From assembly GCF_003634455.1 (NCBI RefSeq), contig NZ_RBLC01000006.1, positions 1 to 64,000 on the forward strand: a stretch of 64,000 bases of DNA, written 5' to 3'. Under the pieces are notes generated by a model, which saw only the letters and a program-made list of their open reading frames with translations, was not told where the DNA came from and made no database searches. The stretch is from Flavobacterium endophyticum (GTDB lineage Bacteria; Bacteroidota; Bacteroidia; Flavobacteriales; Flavobacteriaceae). Positions 26,782 to 34,495 of the stretch are shown piece after piece; position 1 is the stretch's first letter; each line of letters begins with the position of its first letter. The position numbers and the translations under genes are program-made.

Positions 26782-27735
26782 ATGAAAAAATATACAAATA
26801 CAGGAAATAAAGATACTCGTTCTGGTTTTGGAGCGGGATTGACCGAATTGGGTCAAAAAAACGAAAATGTTGTGGCGCTTTGTGCCGACTTGATCGGTTC
26901 TTTGAAAATGGACGATTTCAAAAAGAATCATCCAGAGCGTTTCTTTCAAGTAGGTATTGCTGAAGCGAACATGATTGGAATCGCGGCAGGAATGACAATT
27001 GGCGGGAAAATTCCTTTTACCGGAACATTCGCTAACTTTTCTACAGGAAGAGTTTATGACCAAATCCGTCAATCTGTTGCTTATTCAGATAAAAATGTAA
27101 AAATCTGTGCTTCACACGCAGGCTTGACTTTAGGGGAAGACGGTGCAACACACCAAATCCTTGAAGATATCGGACTGATGAAAATGCTGCCCGGCATGAC
27201 TGTAATCAATACTTGTGATTTCAACCAGACTAAAGCCGCTACTATTGCAATTGCAGAACACCACGGACCAGTCTACCTACGTTTCGGCCGTCCATCTGTT
27301 CCAAATTTCACTCCTGAAAATGGAACTTTCGAAATCGGAAAGGCAGTATTGCTTAACGAAGGAACTGATGTAACAATTGTGGCTACCGGACACCTCGTCT
27401 GGGAGGCATTGGTTGCTGCTGAAGCATTAGAAGCGAAAGGAATTTCGGCAGAAGTAATCAACATCCACACGATCAAACCTCTTGATGAAGAAGCTATCTT
27501 AAAATCAATCGCTAAGACAAAATGTATCGTGACTGCTGAAGAGCATAACATGCTTGGCGGATTAGGCGAAAGCGTAGCGAGAGTTTTGTCGTTAAACAAT
27601 CCAGCACCACAAGAATTTGTCGCAGTGAATGACAGCTTTGGCGAATCGGGAACACCGGACCAACTGATGCAGAAATACAAGCTTAACAATCAAGCGATTG
27701 TTGAAGCAGCTGAAAGAGTAATTAAAAGAAAATAA
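26782..27735 (+). CDS. Transketolase, C-terminal subunit
   Basis: Second half of the split transketolase, 317 residues: pyrimidine-binding domain ([45 protein letters not shown]) and C-terminal transketolase domain ([17 protein letters not shown]). The frame is open 14 codons upstream to 26740, but the ATG at 26782 starts the conserved sequence ([17 protein letters not shown]). Co-transcribed with the N-terminal subunit. Confidence 0.95.
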   Translation: MKKYTNTGNKDTRSGFGAGLTELGQKNENVVALCADLIGSLKMDDFKKNHPERFFQVGIAEANMIGIAAGMTIGGKIPFTGTFANFSTGRVYDQIRQSVAYSDKNVKICASHAGLTLGEDGATHQILEDIGLMKMLPGMTVINTCDFNQTKAATIAIAEHHGPVYLRFGRPSVPNFTPENGTFEIGKAVLLNEGTDVTIVATGHLVWEALVAAEALEAKGISAEVINIHTIKPLDEEAILKSIAKTKCIVTAEEHNMLGGLGESVARVLSLNNPAPQEFVAVNDSFGESGTPDQLMQKYKLNNQAIVEAAERVIKRK

Positions 27736-27750
27736 TTGCTTCACGATAAT

Positions 27751-27785
27751 AAAAAAAATCCCTCTCAATGAGCGGGATTTTTTTT
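27751..27785. terminator. Bidirectional terminator
   Basis: Stem AATCCC / GGGATT with a short inner helix, flanked by A and T runs, between the convergent transketolase and FKBP genes. Confidence 0.85.
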
Positions 27786-27799
27786 ATTTAACTTTTATC

Positions 27800-28762
27800 T
27801 TATTCGCAGCTAGGATCTAAATATCTTTTTAAACCTCCTGTCGTTCCCGCACAATTTGGTATCAGATCAAACGGATACAAATTACCAAAACTATCTTTTA
27901 TTTCTGTCCTTGTCCTTGTACCGTCGCCATCATCATCAACATCTAAAAAGTCAGGTATACCATCACCATCTGTATCATCATCGTAATAATTACCATTGCC
28001 GTTCAAATCTTCTAGATAAGACAAAATTCCGTCGCCATCAGCATCCGTATATTTTACAGAATGCAGATTTAAATTAAATACTAGAGGGGAATATGCCTGA
28101 ACAGAAGAACCCGATGGGGGGCTGTTATAATAACCTAGCCCAGAAGGAATAAATAGAAGCCCTACTCCATAATCTGTCAACAAAGTACCTCCAGGATTTG
28201 AAGGATCATCGATTGCATTTCCTGTCTTAAATTCTGTCATCAAGTTTCTCCATCCAGAAACCACTCGTTCTTGAGAAAGCCAAATCGGATTCGGTCTGTA
28301 ATCAAACTGAGTACCATCTAAAAGATGTCCTTTATAAGTAACCAATGTAGAATCCAGCAATCGTGCAGGCTGGCCAACACCTTCTCTTATTTTTATATAA
28401 TACAATTTATATTCAACCGGATCTTCAATAAGCTTTCCTACTATAGGATCGGCAGTGCTGTAAGTTCTTAAATCGTTTTTCACCATTTTAAATTGCAACG
28501 GATACTCCGTCTGATTCCAAATAGAAACCTGTGATCCTCCTTCTGGAATTGCGGTAATGGCTGGAATTGGATTGTTATTAGCATCTGTAGTAACTGTCAG
28601 ATAATGCGTTTTCAGGTAACTCTCTATATCCGCAATGTCTGATGCATATTGTGTAGCTCTGTCTCTAGGCGGGACAACGCTTGCGGAATCATCATCCTTT
28701 TTACAAGAGAAAAGTACAGTACTTGAAACTATAGCTATAAAAAAAAGCTTAATTCTGGTCAT
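27800..28762 (-). CDS. FKBP-type prolyl isomerase lipoprotein with calcium-binding repeats
   Basis: 320-residue lipoprotein: signal ending LFSC with the lipidated Cys followed by KKDDD, a pattern like the lipoprotein surface-export signal of Flavobacteria. The middle (about 110-245) is an FKBP-like domain (LDSTLVTYKGHLLDGTQFDY; GVGLLFIPSGLGYY). The C-terminus has three DxDGDG loops (about 250-300) of the thrombospondin-3/calcium type. The start is placed at 28762 because a promoter-like TATCTTGC falls in the ten-codon extension to 28792. Role probably in envelope protein folding. Confidence 0.85.
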   Translation of the reverse strand: MTRIKLFFIAIVSSTVLFSCKKDDDSASVVPPRDRATQYASDIADIESYLKTHYLTVTTDANNNPIPAITAIPEGGSQVSIWNQTEYPLQFKMVKNDLRTYSTADPIVGKLIEDPVEYKLYYIKIREGVGQPARLLDSTLVTYKGHLLDGTQFDYRPNPIWLSQERVVSGWRNLMTEFKTGNAIDDPSNPGGTLLTDYGVGLLFIPSGLGYYNSPPSGSSVQAYSPLVFNLNLHSVKYTDADGDGILSYLEDLNGNGNYYDDDTDGDGIPDFLDVDDDGDGTRTRTEIKDSFGNLYPFDLIPNCAGTTGGLKRYLDPSCE

Positions 28763-28840
28763 TATTATTGAATTTAGAGGCGCAAGATACAATTTTGATT
28801 TATTTTTGTAAATAAATTAACTTAGATTTTAAGTTTTAGT

Positions 28841-29227
28841 ATGAGAGTAGATAAATACTTATGGTGCATTCGATATTACAAGACGCGCAATATGGTAACT
28901 GAGGCTTGCAAAAAGAACCACATTACAGTAAACGGACAGGTCGCCAAACCTTCCAAAGAAGTATTTCCGACAGACAAGATTACCTTCAGGAAAGACCAGA
29001 TCACACACACGATAACCGTGCTCGATATTCCCCAAAACCGCGTTGGCGCCAAGCTGGTTGATATGTATAGAAAAGATGAAACCCCAATCGAATCATTCCA
29101 GCATCTAGAGCTTTTAAAGCTATCTAAAGAACATTATAGAAAACATGGCGAAGGAAGGCCTACTAAAAAAGACCGCAGGGATCTGGAAGACTTTAGCTTG
29201 GATTTCGAAGAAGACGAAACAGAATAG
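28841..29227 (+). CDS. S4-domain RNA-binding protein (Hsp15-like)
   Basis: 128 residues. The S4 domain is N-terminal (MRVDKYLWCIRYYKTRNMVTE...ITVNGQVAKPSKEV), as in Hsp15, which binds stalled 50S subunits carrying peptidyl-tRNA. The C-terminal half is charged, with GEGRPTKKDRRDLEDF typical of the Bacteroidota version. Divergent from the FKBP gene with 78 bp between. Confidence 0.9.
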   Translation: MRVDKYLWCIRYYKTRNMVTEACKKNHITVNGQVAKPSKEVFPTDKITFRKDQITHTITVLDIPQNRVGAKLVDMYRKDETPIESFQHLELLKLSKEHYRKHGEGRPTKKDRRDLEDFSLDFEEDETE

Positions 29228-29289
29228 CATTTAACCTTTAGATGATATATAAATCTACCTTCAATCGCCTAAAGAAACAAACCGTTTTT

Positions 29290-29297
29290 TATCTTTG
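29290..29297 (+). promoter_or_regulatory. -7 element of the phosphoribosyltransferase gene
   Basis: TATCTTTG, 16 bp before the start codon at 29314. Confidence 0.5.
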
Positions 29298-29313
29298 GAA
29301 AAAATAAATCAAA

Positions 29314-29811
29314 ATGAGCAAAAATATAATTCTTAACAATCAAGAAATAGAACACAAAATCCTAAGAATCGCTTATCAGATATACGAAACTTTTGTGGAT
29401 GAAGAAGAAATTGTTATTGCCGGAATTGCTAAAAACGGCTACATTTTTGCCGAAAAGATTGCTCAGAAAGTCAACCAAATAGCCGATCTAAAAGTATCGC
29501 TATGCGAAGTCTATATCGACAAACAAAATCCTCATAACGAAATCACCACTTCTCTAGAAAAAAAGCAGTACGAAAACAAAGGGCTTGTTCTTGTTGACGA
29601 TGTGCTTAACTCTGGAACTACATTGGCCTATGGCGTAAAGCATTTTTTGGACGTTCCTTTGAAAAAATTCAAAACCGCCGTACTTGTAGACCGAAACCAT
29701 AAAAAATATCCCGTGAAAGCCGATTTCAAGGGAATTTCGTTATCTACTTCCTTACAAGAGCACGTTCAAGTTGTTTTTGAAGATACAGAAGATTATGCTT
29801 ACTTAAGCTAA
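29314..29811 (+). CDS. Phosphoribosyltransferase (PyrR-like)
   Basis: 165 residues with the PRPP-binding motif VLVDDVLNSGTT and an upstream GIAKNGYIFAEKIAQ loop, as in type I phosphoribosyltransferases. Relatives are annotated PyrR-like, which in other bacteria couples uracil salvage to control of pyr mRNA; whether it has either activity here cannot be seen. Its last 9 bp overlap the convergent aroK gene. Confidence 0.88.
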   Translation: MSKNIILNNQEIEHKILRIAYQIYETFVDEEEIVIAGIAKNGYIFAEKIAQKVNQIADLKVSLCEVYIDKQNPHNEITTSLEKKQYENKGLVLVDDVLNSGTTLAYGVKHFLDVPLKKFKTAVLVDRNHKKYPVKADFKGISLSTSLQEHVQVVFEDTEDYAYLS

Positions 29812-30321
29812 AATCTTAGAAATAGCTGAAACAACTTCTTCAGGAGATTTATTATCGACAACCACGACATGCGTCGCTTGATTGTAGTAATAGCTGCGGT
29901 CAAAAAGATGCTTAGCAATATACTCTTTCATTTCTTCTTTTTGCTGCTCTGCTATAAGCGGACGATTATCTTTAATGGAAAGCAACCTGCTAAAAAGCGT
30001 CTCAATCGAAGCTTTTAGGTAAAAAGAAATTATATTGCTTCCATTAAGCATTTCGTGGTTATTGGCATAACAGGGAGTTCCGCCGCCTAAGCTCAATATC
30101 ATCTGTTCATCAGAAGAGATTAATTCTTTAAATATTTGGTGCTCCAGCTTCCGAAAATAGATTTCTCCTTTCTGGTCGAATATATTTTTTACAGACATTC
30201 CAACCCTTTCTTCGATGATTTTGTCTAAATCGTAAACACTGATTTGAGTTTTTTCAGACAGCAAATTGGCAATTGTTGACTTTCCAGAACCCATATAACC
30301 CAATAAAATAATTTTCGTCAT
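29803..30321 (-). CDS. aroK: Shikimate kinase
   Basis: Phosphorylates shikimate in the aromatic amino acid pathway. 172 residues with Walker A GYMGSGKST (8-16), the shikimate-binding YDLDKIIEE and FRKLEH segments, and LSLGGGTPC. Length is normal. Stands alone, convergent with the phosphoribosyltransferase gene and overlapping it by 9 bp. Confidence 0.95.
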   Translation of the reverse strand: MTKIILLGYMGSGKSTIANLLSEKTQISVYDLDKIIEERVGMSVKNIFDQKGEIYFRKLEHQIFKELISSDEQMILSLGGGTPCYANNHEMLNGSNIISFYLKASIETLFSRLLSIKDNRPLIAEQQKEEMKEYIAKHLFDRSYYYNQATHVVVVDNKSPEEVVSAISKILA

Positions 30322-30393
30322 CGAAATAAATCCTTATAAATTAAGGCATTATGAAAGATTATTAAAAAAAGACAAATTTAAAACAAATTTGCT

Positions 30394-30424
30394 TTGAAAA
30401 ATAAATAATAAGGCCTTATATTTG
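30394..30424 (+). promoter_or_regulatory. tRNA operon promoter
   Basis: TTG (30394-30396), 20-bp spacer, TATATTTG (30417-30424), then CACCCGC. This is the consensus form with the same GC-rich discriminator as the four promoters at the left edge. Confidence 0.85.
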
Positions 30425-30447
30425 CACCCGCATTCAAGAAATTAAAT

Positions 30448-30520
30448 GACTCGATAGCTCAGTCGGTAGAGCACATCACTTTTAATGATGGGGTCCTGGG
30501 TTCGAGCCCCAGTCGGGTCA
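30448..30520 (+). tRNA. tRNA-Lys (anticodon TTT), copy 1
   Basis: 73 nt. Acceptor GACTCGA pairs with TCGGGTC, discriminator A, GTTCGAG T-loop, and anticodon loop CTTTTAA giving TTT. CCA is not encoded. A perfect 11-bp inverted repeat (ATTCAAGAAAT at 30432-30442, ATTTCTTGAAT at 30535-30545) brackets it. Confidence 0.97.
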
Positions 30521-30550
30521 CAAAATGACTTTAGATTTCTTGAATGTAAT

Positions 30551-30623
30551 GACTCGATAGCTCAGTCGGTAGAGCACATCACTTTTAATGATGGGGTCCT
30601 GGGTTCGAGCCCCAGTCGGGTCA
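30551..30623 (+). tRNA. tRNA-Lys (anticodon TTT), copy 2
   Basis: Identical in sequence to copy 1 and 30 bp downstream of it, without encoded CCA. Same transcript. Confidence 0.97.
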
Positions 30624-30625
30624 CA

Positions 30626-30657
30626 AAAAGTCGAACAGCAGTGTTTGGCTTTTTTTG
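30626..30657 (+). terminator. Possible terminator after the tRNA-Lys pair
   Basis: AGTCGAACA / TGTTTGGCT stem (30629-30637, 30642-30650, two G-T pairs plus one further wobble) followed by a seven-base T run. It lies 6 bp before tRNA-Leu, which has no evident promoter of its own, so readthrough would be needed. Confidence 0.55.
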
Positions 30658-30662
30658 TTTTA

Positions 30663-30745
30663 GGCCACGTGGAGAAACGGTAGACTTGCCATCTTGAGGG
30701 GGTGGTGCTCGTAAGGGCGTGTGGGTTCAAATCCCACCGTGGTCA
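30663..30745 (+). tRNA. tRNA-Leu (anticodon GAG)
   Basis: 83 nt with the long variable arm of a class II tRNA. Acceptor GGCCACG / CGTGGTC, discriminator A, anticodon stem CCATC / GGTGG around loop TTGAGGG giving GAG, and GGTTCAAATCC T-arm. CCA is not encoded. Confidence 0.95.
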
Positions 30746-30750
30746 CATCT

Positions 30751-30788
30751 AGGACAAATCAGAATTCTTCTGGTTTGTCCTTTTTTTA
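30751..30788 (+). terminator. tRNA operon terminator
   Basis: Stem AGGACAAA...CAG / CTG...TTTGTCCT followed by a T run. Confidence 0.9.
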
Positions 30789-30933
30789 TGTTGCTAATTG
30801 GATGGCTCCTACTTTTCATTTAAGACTAAAATAGTACGCTACATTCTACTCCAACAAAGTAGCATTTCTTACATTTATGAAGATTTTTTCTCACAATAAA
30901 TAATCAAGACAACAAATCTCCGTTTACTACTAC

Positions 30934-31899
30934 ATGAAGCTGCATTTTCTTCTTTTCTTGGTTTTTATGATGCCTTGCTCATGTAGCGGACAGCGCGACA
31001 GTACTTATATCAAGCCTTACGAGCATAAATTTTCGGTAAGGACTTATCTCGCAAAGAATTTCCTTTCTATGGAACAGCAGACGGGTACCGAAGAATCTAA
31101 AAGATTCATGCCGAATAATCCGCCCAATATCGGATTAGGGTTTTCCTTGAACAACACCATTGTCAATGTAAGCTACGGCCAAGGTTTCAATTTTATGAGA
31201 GAGAAAGATAAAGGAAAAACCAAGGCATTTGATCTTCAAATTCATAACTACGGAAAAAAGTTTATCATTGATGTCTTTATTCAAAAATACCGAGGATTTT
31301 ATACTGCAGATGATGATGGCAACAACATCGAGCTCTACCCTGACCTGAAAATCCAGCAATATGGTGCGTATGGACAATATGTTTTCAATAACAAAAAATT
31401 CTCTTATAAAGCCGCTTTTAACCAAAGTGAAAAACAATTGAAATCGGCTGGAAGCTTTCTGATTGGCGGCGGCGTTTATTTTACAAAAATTGAGTCGGAC
31501 AGTTCCTTCGTCCACAAAGAAAAAAATTCATTACGGAATTTCCAGTTTGGTGTAAGCGGCGGCTACGCCTATTTATGGGCAATCAACAATAAATGGTTTG
31601 CCAGTGCTTCTACTACCGTTGGAATCAATGTAGGATCCGAAAGACTAAATACTTTCGGCAAGCGGAAAATAGAAGCCTATCCAACGCTATTTCCGCGTAT
31701 AGCTGTAGGATATAATAAAGAAGACTGGTCTATCGGATTATCCTACGTCAGTAATGCCATATTTTCTGCTTTCTCAGATAACAAAAATTCGAATGTAGGC
31801 TTATACTCGGGGAATTTTAAGTTATCGTATATCTTGAGGCTGGATTCGTTTGATTTCTTCGGCAAGAAAAAGCCTGAAAAGATTTCCGATCAACAGTAA
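30934..31899 (+). CDS. Outer-membrane protein of the DUF4421 type
   Basis: 321 residues with an N-terminal signal peptide (to about CSGQ). The remainder is rich in alternating aromatic and polar segments (for example YGAYGQYVFNNKKFSYKAAF and FQFGVSGGYAYLWAINNKW), as in an outer-membrane beta-barrel. The opening DSTYIKPYEHKFSVRTYLAKNF resembles DUF4421. Function unknown. It precedes a small lipoprotein gene by 78 bp. Confidence 0.78.
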   Translation: MKLHFLLFLVFMMPCSCSGQRDSTYIKPYEHKFSVRTYLAKNFLSMEQQTGTEESKRFMPNNPPNIGLGFSLNNTIVNVSYGQGFNFMREKDKGKTKAFDLQIHNYGKKFIIDVFIQKYRGFYTADDDGNNIELYPDLKIQQYGAYGQYVFNNKKFSYKAAFNQSEKQLKSAGSFLIGGGVYFTKIESDSSFVHKEKNSLRNFQFGVSGGYAYLWAINNKWFASASTTVGINVGSERLNTFGKRKIEAYPTLFPRIAVGYNKEDWSIGLSYVSNAIFSAFSDNKNSNVGLYSGNFKLSYILRLDSFDFFGKKKPEKISDQQ

Positions 31900-31977
31900 T
31901 CTAACTCCCCATTCTCTGTGTAAAAGCTGACACTATTTTACTTAATTTGGTGGATTGCTAACATTTATAAAAATTCT

Positions 31978-32382
31978 ATGAAAAACATTTTTAGATTAAC
32001 TTTAAGCATGATGGTACTTTTTACGATCATAAGCTGCGAAAAAAAAGCAACAGCACCTGAATTAGACGGAACATGGGAACTCAGGCATGTAGCAGGAATA
32101 CAAGTTCCAGGATTAGATCCTAATTTTAAGCCCGGCAATGGGAACTCTTTCAAGTTTGACGGACAGAATTTCGAAAAATACAGCGATGGCAAAAAAGTAC
32201 TCAGTGGCAGTTTTACCGTTACGCCTGAAAAGGATGTACCTTTAAATAACCGCAAGGCCAACTACAGCATTAAATTCAATAACGAAGAAAAGCTATATAT
32301 GCTTTTATCTGGGAATAAATTCATTTTATTCGACGGAGTCATAGCCGCCGATGGTACCGAATCTACTTTTGAAAAGCAATAG
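31978..32382 (+). CDS. Small lipoprotein of unknown function
   Basis: 134 residues; signal ending in the lipobox IISC. The mature part begins EKKATAPELDGTWELRHV, like the lipocalin-type domains that open with L-x-G-T-W and are common in Bacteroidota lipoproteins. No enzymatic motif. Same direction as the DUF4421 gene; ends at a terminator. Confidence 0.75.
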   Translation: MKNIFRLTLSMMVLFTIISCEKKATAPELDGTWELRHVAGIQVPGLDPNFKPGNGNSFKFDGQNFEKYSDGKKVLSGSFTVTPEKDVPLNNRKANYSIKFNNEEKLYMLLSGNKFILFDGVIAADGTESTFEKQ

Positions 32383-32391
32383 TGCAATAAC

Positions 32392-32420
32392 AAAAAAGGC
32401 CTCGTTTGAGGCCTTTTTTA
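32392..32420. terminator. Bidirectional terminator
   Basis: Stem AAAAGGCCTC / GAGGCCTTTT with GTTT loop between convergent genes. Confidence 0.92.
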
Positions 32421-32436
32421 TATCTAGTTTAGAACA

Positions 32437-33642
32437 TTATTCACAAGAAACTGCTTGAACAGTCTCTGGTTTTAGTTCTTCTGTTTCTTCTGCTTCAATT
32501 GTTTTTTGTTTCTTATCTAGCGTTATAAAAGTAAATCCGAATGCCAATAAAAGCAACGGCACGCTTAGCCAGATCACTTCATGGATGCCATATCGTGCAA
32601 TAATAAAACCACCTAGTAAAGTTCCTAATGTAATACCCGCATTAAAGAAAGAAGGCATCAAACTGTTTACGCTTTCGAGTGCTTGTTGAGGAACGCCGTC
32701 TATAATATGGATATTAGCCGACAAAAAGCCGCCAGTGTGTATAAAACCCCACACAGAAATAATAATAACCATTGGAACAAAAGCGCCGCCAAACTGGTAG
32801 GCTAGTAAATGGATAGCTATCAAAGAAAGTAAAAACAATCGGTTTGTCAGCGCTACATTTTTGCTAAGCGCGATTCCCATAAGCCAATTCCCTACTATAC
32901 CTGTAACTCCAAAAACCAAGAGCATGATGCTGATTTCAGTACCGTTCATATGCGAAATCTTGTTCATGTATTCTGCCAAGTAACCATACGTTGCAAACAT
33001 TCCTGCTACTATAATCAGCGACGTGAAAAGCTTGAACCAAACTTGTGGCTTGTCTAATACTTTTACTTGGTTTTCTGCAGATGGCTTCTCTTCTGCTGGC
33101 ATGGATGGCACAAAAAGCGCCAAGGCAGCAAAAGCAACGAGATTAATGATTCCAGCTAAAATAAAGGAAGCTCTCCAATCAAACAAATCAGCCATATAAG
33201 TCGTTATCGGCACACCTAACACAGTCGCTACACTAAGACCCGCCATAACTACCGAAATTGCTTTTGGTGCATCTTTAGGTCCTGCTTGTTTTGCAGCGGC
33301 AGACATGGATACTGCCCAAAAAACCGGGTGTAAGAAAGCAGGCACGATGCGGGCAATCATCAGCATCGTAAAATTAGGAGAAATGGCTGAGAGCAAGTTA
33401 GAAATTACGAATATCGCCAAAACAGCACACATAATTGTTTTGCGGTTTATCTTCGCTGTTAGCATTGTCGTAAAAGGACCTGCTACCGCTACTGTCAATG
33501 CAAAAGCACTCAAAAGCCAGCCGGCAGTATCAATAGAAACTTGAAATTCTTTCGCCAGCGTAGGCAAGATTCCAATCACGCCAAATTCAGTAGTAATTAT
33601 CCCGAAGGCTCCCAGAGCCATTATATAAATCGATTTATTCAT
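32437..33642 (-). CDS. MFS transporter, AraJ/sugar-efflux type
   Basis: 401 residues with about twelve predicted membrane helices; begins MNKSIYIMALGAFGIITTEF with the WLLSAFALTVAVAGP motif typical of the DHA1 exporters related to AraJ. The likely role is proton-driven efflux of a small compound. It is 64 bp downstream of an ArsR regulator on the same strand. An imperfect palindrome, CATTTAAATATTTGAAT (minus-strand reading of 33645-33661), precedes it and resembles the ArsR operator at 34061. Confidence 0.9.
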   Translation of the reverse strand: MNKSIYIMALGAFGIITTEFGVIGILPTLAKEFQVSIDTAGWLLSAFALTVAVAGPFTTMLTAKINRKTIMCAVLAIFVISNLLSAISPNFTMLMIARIVPAFLHPVFWAVSMSAAAKQAGPKDAPKAISVVMAGLSVATVLGVPITTYMADLFDWRASFILAGIINLVAFAALALFVPSMPAEEKPSAENQVKVLDKPQVWFKLFTSLIIVAGMFATYGYLAEYMNKISHMNGTEISIMLLVFGVTGIVGNWLMGIALSKNVALTNRLFLLSLIAIHLLAYQFGGAFVPMVIIISVWGFIHTGGFLSANIHIIDGVPQQALESVNSLMPSFFNAGITLGTLLGGFIIARYGIHEVIWLSVPLLLLAFGFTFITLDKKQKTIEAEETEELKPETVQAVSCE

Positions 33643-33644
33643 TA

Positions 33645-33661
33645 ATTCAAATATTTAAATG
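33645..33661 (-). promoter_or_regulatory. Candidate second ArsR site before the MFS gene
   Basis: Minus strand CATTTAAATATTTGAAT shares the AAATATTT core with the perfect palindrome at 34061-34078. It lies just upstream of the MFS start codon. Confidence 0.4.
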
Positions 33662-33706
33662 TTTCTATTAATATAAAGTAAAAAAATCATTAATTTTAGG
33701 ATAATC

Positions 33707-33985
33707 CTACCCTTTAAGACTACTAAGACATGCGATATAATCGTCAAGTACTTTTTGGTTCAGCGAATATTTGAGGTTTCGTCCTTCTTTTTCAGGGATA
33801 AGAAGGTCCGCTTCGACCAATTGTTTTAGGTGATGGGAAACAGAAGGCTGCGTAAGATCCAACAAATCGTTAACCTCAGCGCAATAAAGGCCTTCATGCT
33901 TTTTCTTTACTTGCTGTAAAATAGCAATTCGGCTTGTATCGCTCAAGGCTTTTGATATCTTCTCTATTTTTTTGTTGTCCATCAT
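33707..33985 (-). CDS. ArsR-family transcription repressor
   Basis: 92-residue winged-helix protein; recognition region VNDLLDLTQPSVSHHLKQLVEADLL and wing KEGRNLKYSLN are standard for the family. No clear metal-site CxC in the recognition helix, so not an obvious arsenic or cadmium sensor (one Cys, in GLYCAEV, and one near the end). It sits upstream of the MFS gene and probably represses both. The start could be 33982. Confidence 0.88.
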   Translation of the reverse strand: MMDNKKIEKISKALSDTSRIAILQQVKKKHEGLYCAEVNDLLDLTQPSVSHHLKQLVEADLLIPEKEGRNLKYSLNQKVLDDYIACLSSLKG

Positions 33986-34036
33986 ATACTAATTTATGCA
34001 ATCACAAGTATAAGTCTTGTGATAAAAAGAACAGGA

Positions 34037-34078
34037 CAAAAGTACATAAACATATAGAAACATATAAATATTTATATG
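34037..34078 (-). promoter_or_regulatory. arsR promoter with palindromic operator
   Basis: Minus-strand -7 TACTTTTG lies at 34037-34044. The perfect 18-bp palindrome CATATAAATATTTATATG at 34061-34078 covers the -33 position, where a bound repressor would block polymerase. Confidence 0.6.
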
Positions 34079-34301
34079 GATAAATCTGATTTCAATATCA
34101 GCAATTTCTATATTGAAGCTCTTTCTCTTTATTTACAAGCAGCTGATTACCGAACTTTCCTTTATGCTCCTAATCACAAAAGCACTCTTTATATTTGAAA
34201 TAATTTCAAGCTTGGAGATTTTATGAACAGCGAAGTTTTAATAATCTTACATATCTCCATATCATCCAATAAAAGTTTTAATAAGAAATCATAAGAATGG
34301 C

Positions 34302-34409
34302 TGTGGGGTCGCATGTGACTGCCGACGCAAGAGATTCGAGCTTAAGATTCCGCAAGAAGAAATTGACGCGAATCCAAACATTACGAATGCTGTTAACAGC
34401 AACAGATAA
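34302..34409 (+). pseudogene. Probable remnant of a SusD/RagB-family C-terminus
   Basis: In one frame this stretch reads RKRFELKIPQEEIDANPNIT and ends at a TAA. The pattern I-P-x-x-E-I-D-x-N-P-N followed by a short tail is the hallmark of SusD-family C-termini (nutrient-binding outer-membrane lipoproteins). Nothing upstream continues the protein, so it looks like a decayed fragment. The rest of the 33986-34466 gap, apart from the arsR promoter, shows no gene. Confidence 0.5.
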
Positions 34410-34466
34410 ACTACTTTGCCGAAGATTATAAAAACGCAATCTACTCTGTAGGTTGTGTTTTTTTAT

Positions 34467-34482
34467 TATTTTTGTTTAACAA
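34467..34482 (+). promoter_or_regulatory. carH-like gene promoter with palindrome
   Basis: -7 TATTTTTG (34467-34474) overlapped by the 11-bp palindrome TTGTTTAACAA (34472-34482). The crtI promoter carries TTGTTAAACAA at the same offset. Confidence 0.6.
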
Positions 34483-34495
34483 ACCATCAAAAACA

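Noticed and set aside
25860..27735. Transketolase broken by a frameshift
   Set aside because: Two complete subunits with separate starts and a 70-bp gap; the split form is normal in this phylum.
30485..30730. ORFs on both strands across the tRNA cluster
   Set aside because: They run through clear tRNA structures; chance reading frames.
34298..34430. Small ORF starting ATG at 34297
   Set aside because: A basic, low-information frame; the frame with the SusD-like ending is far more convincing as the origin of this stretch.
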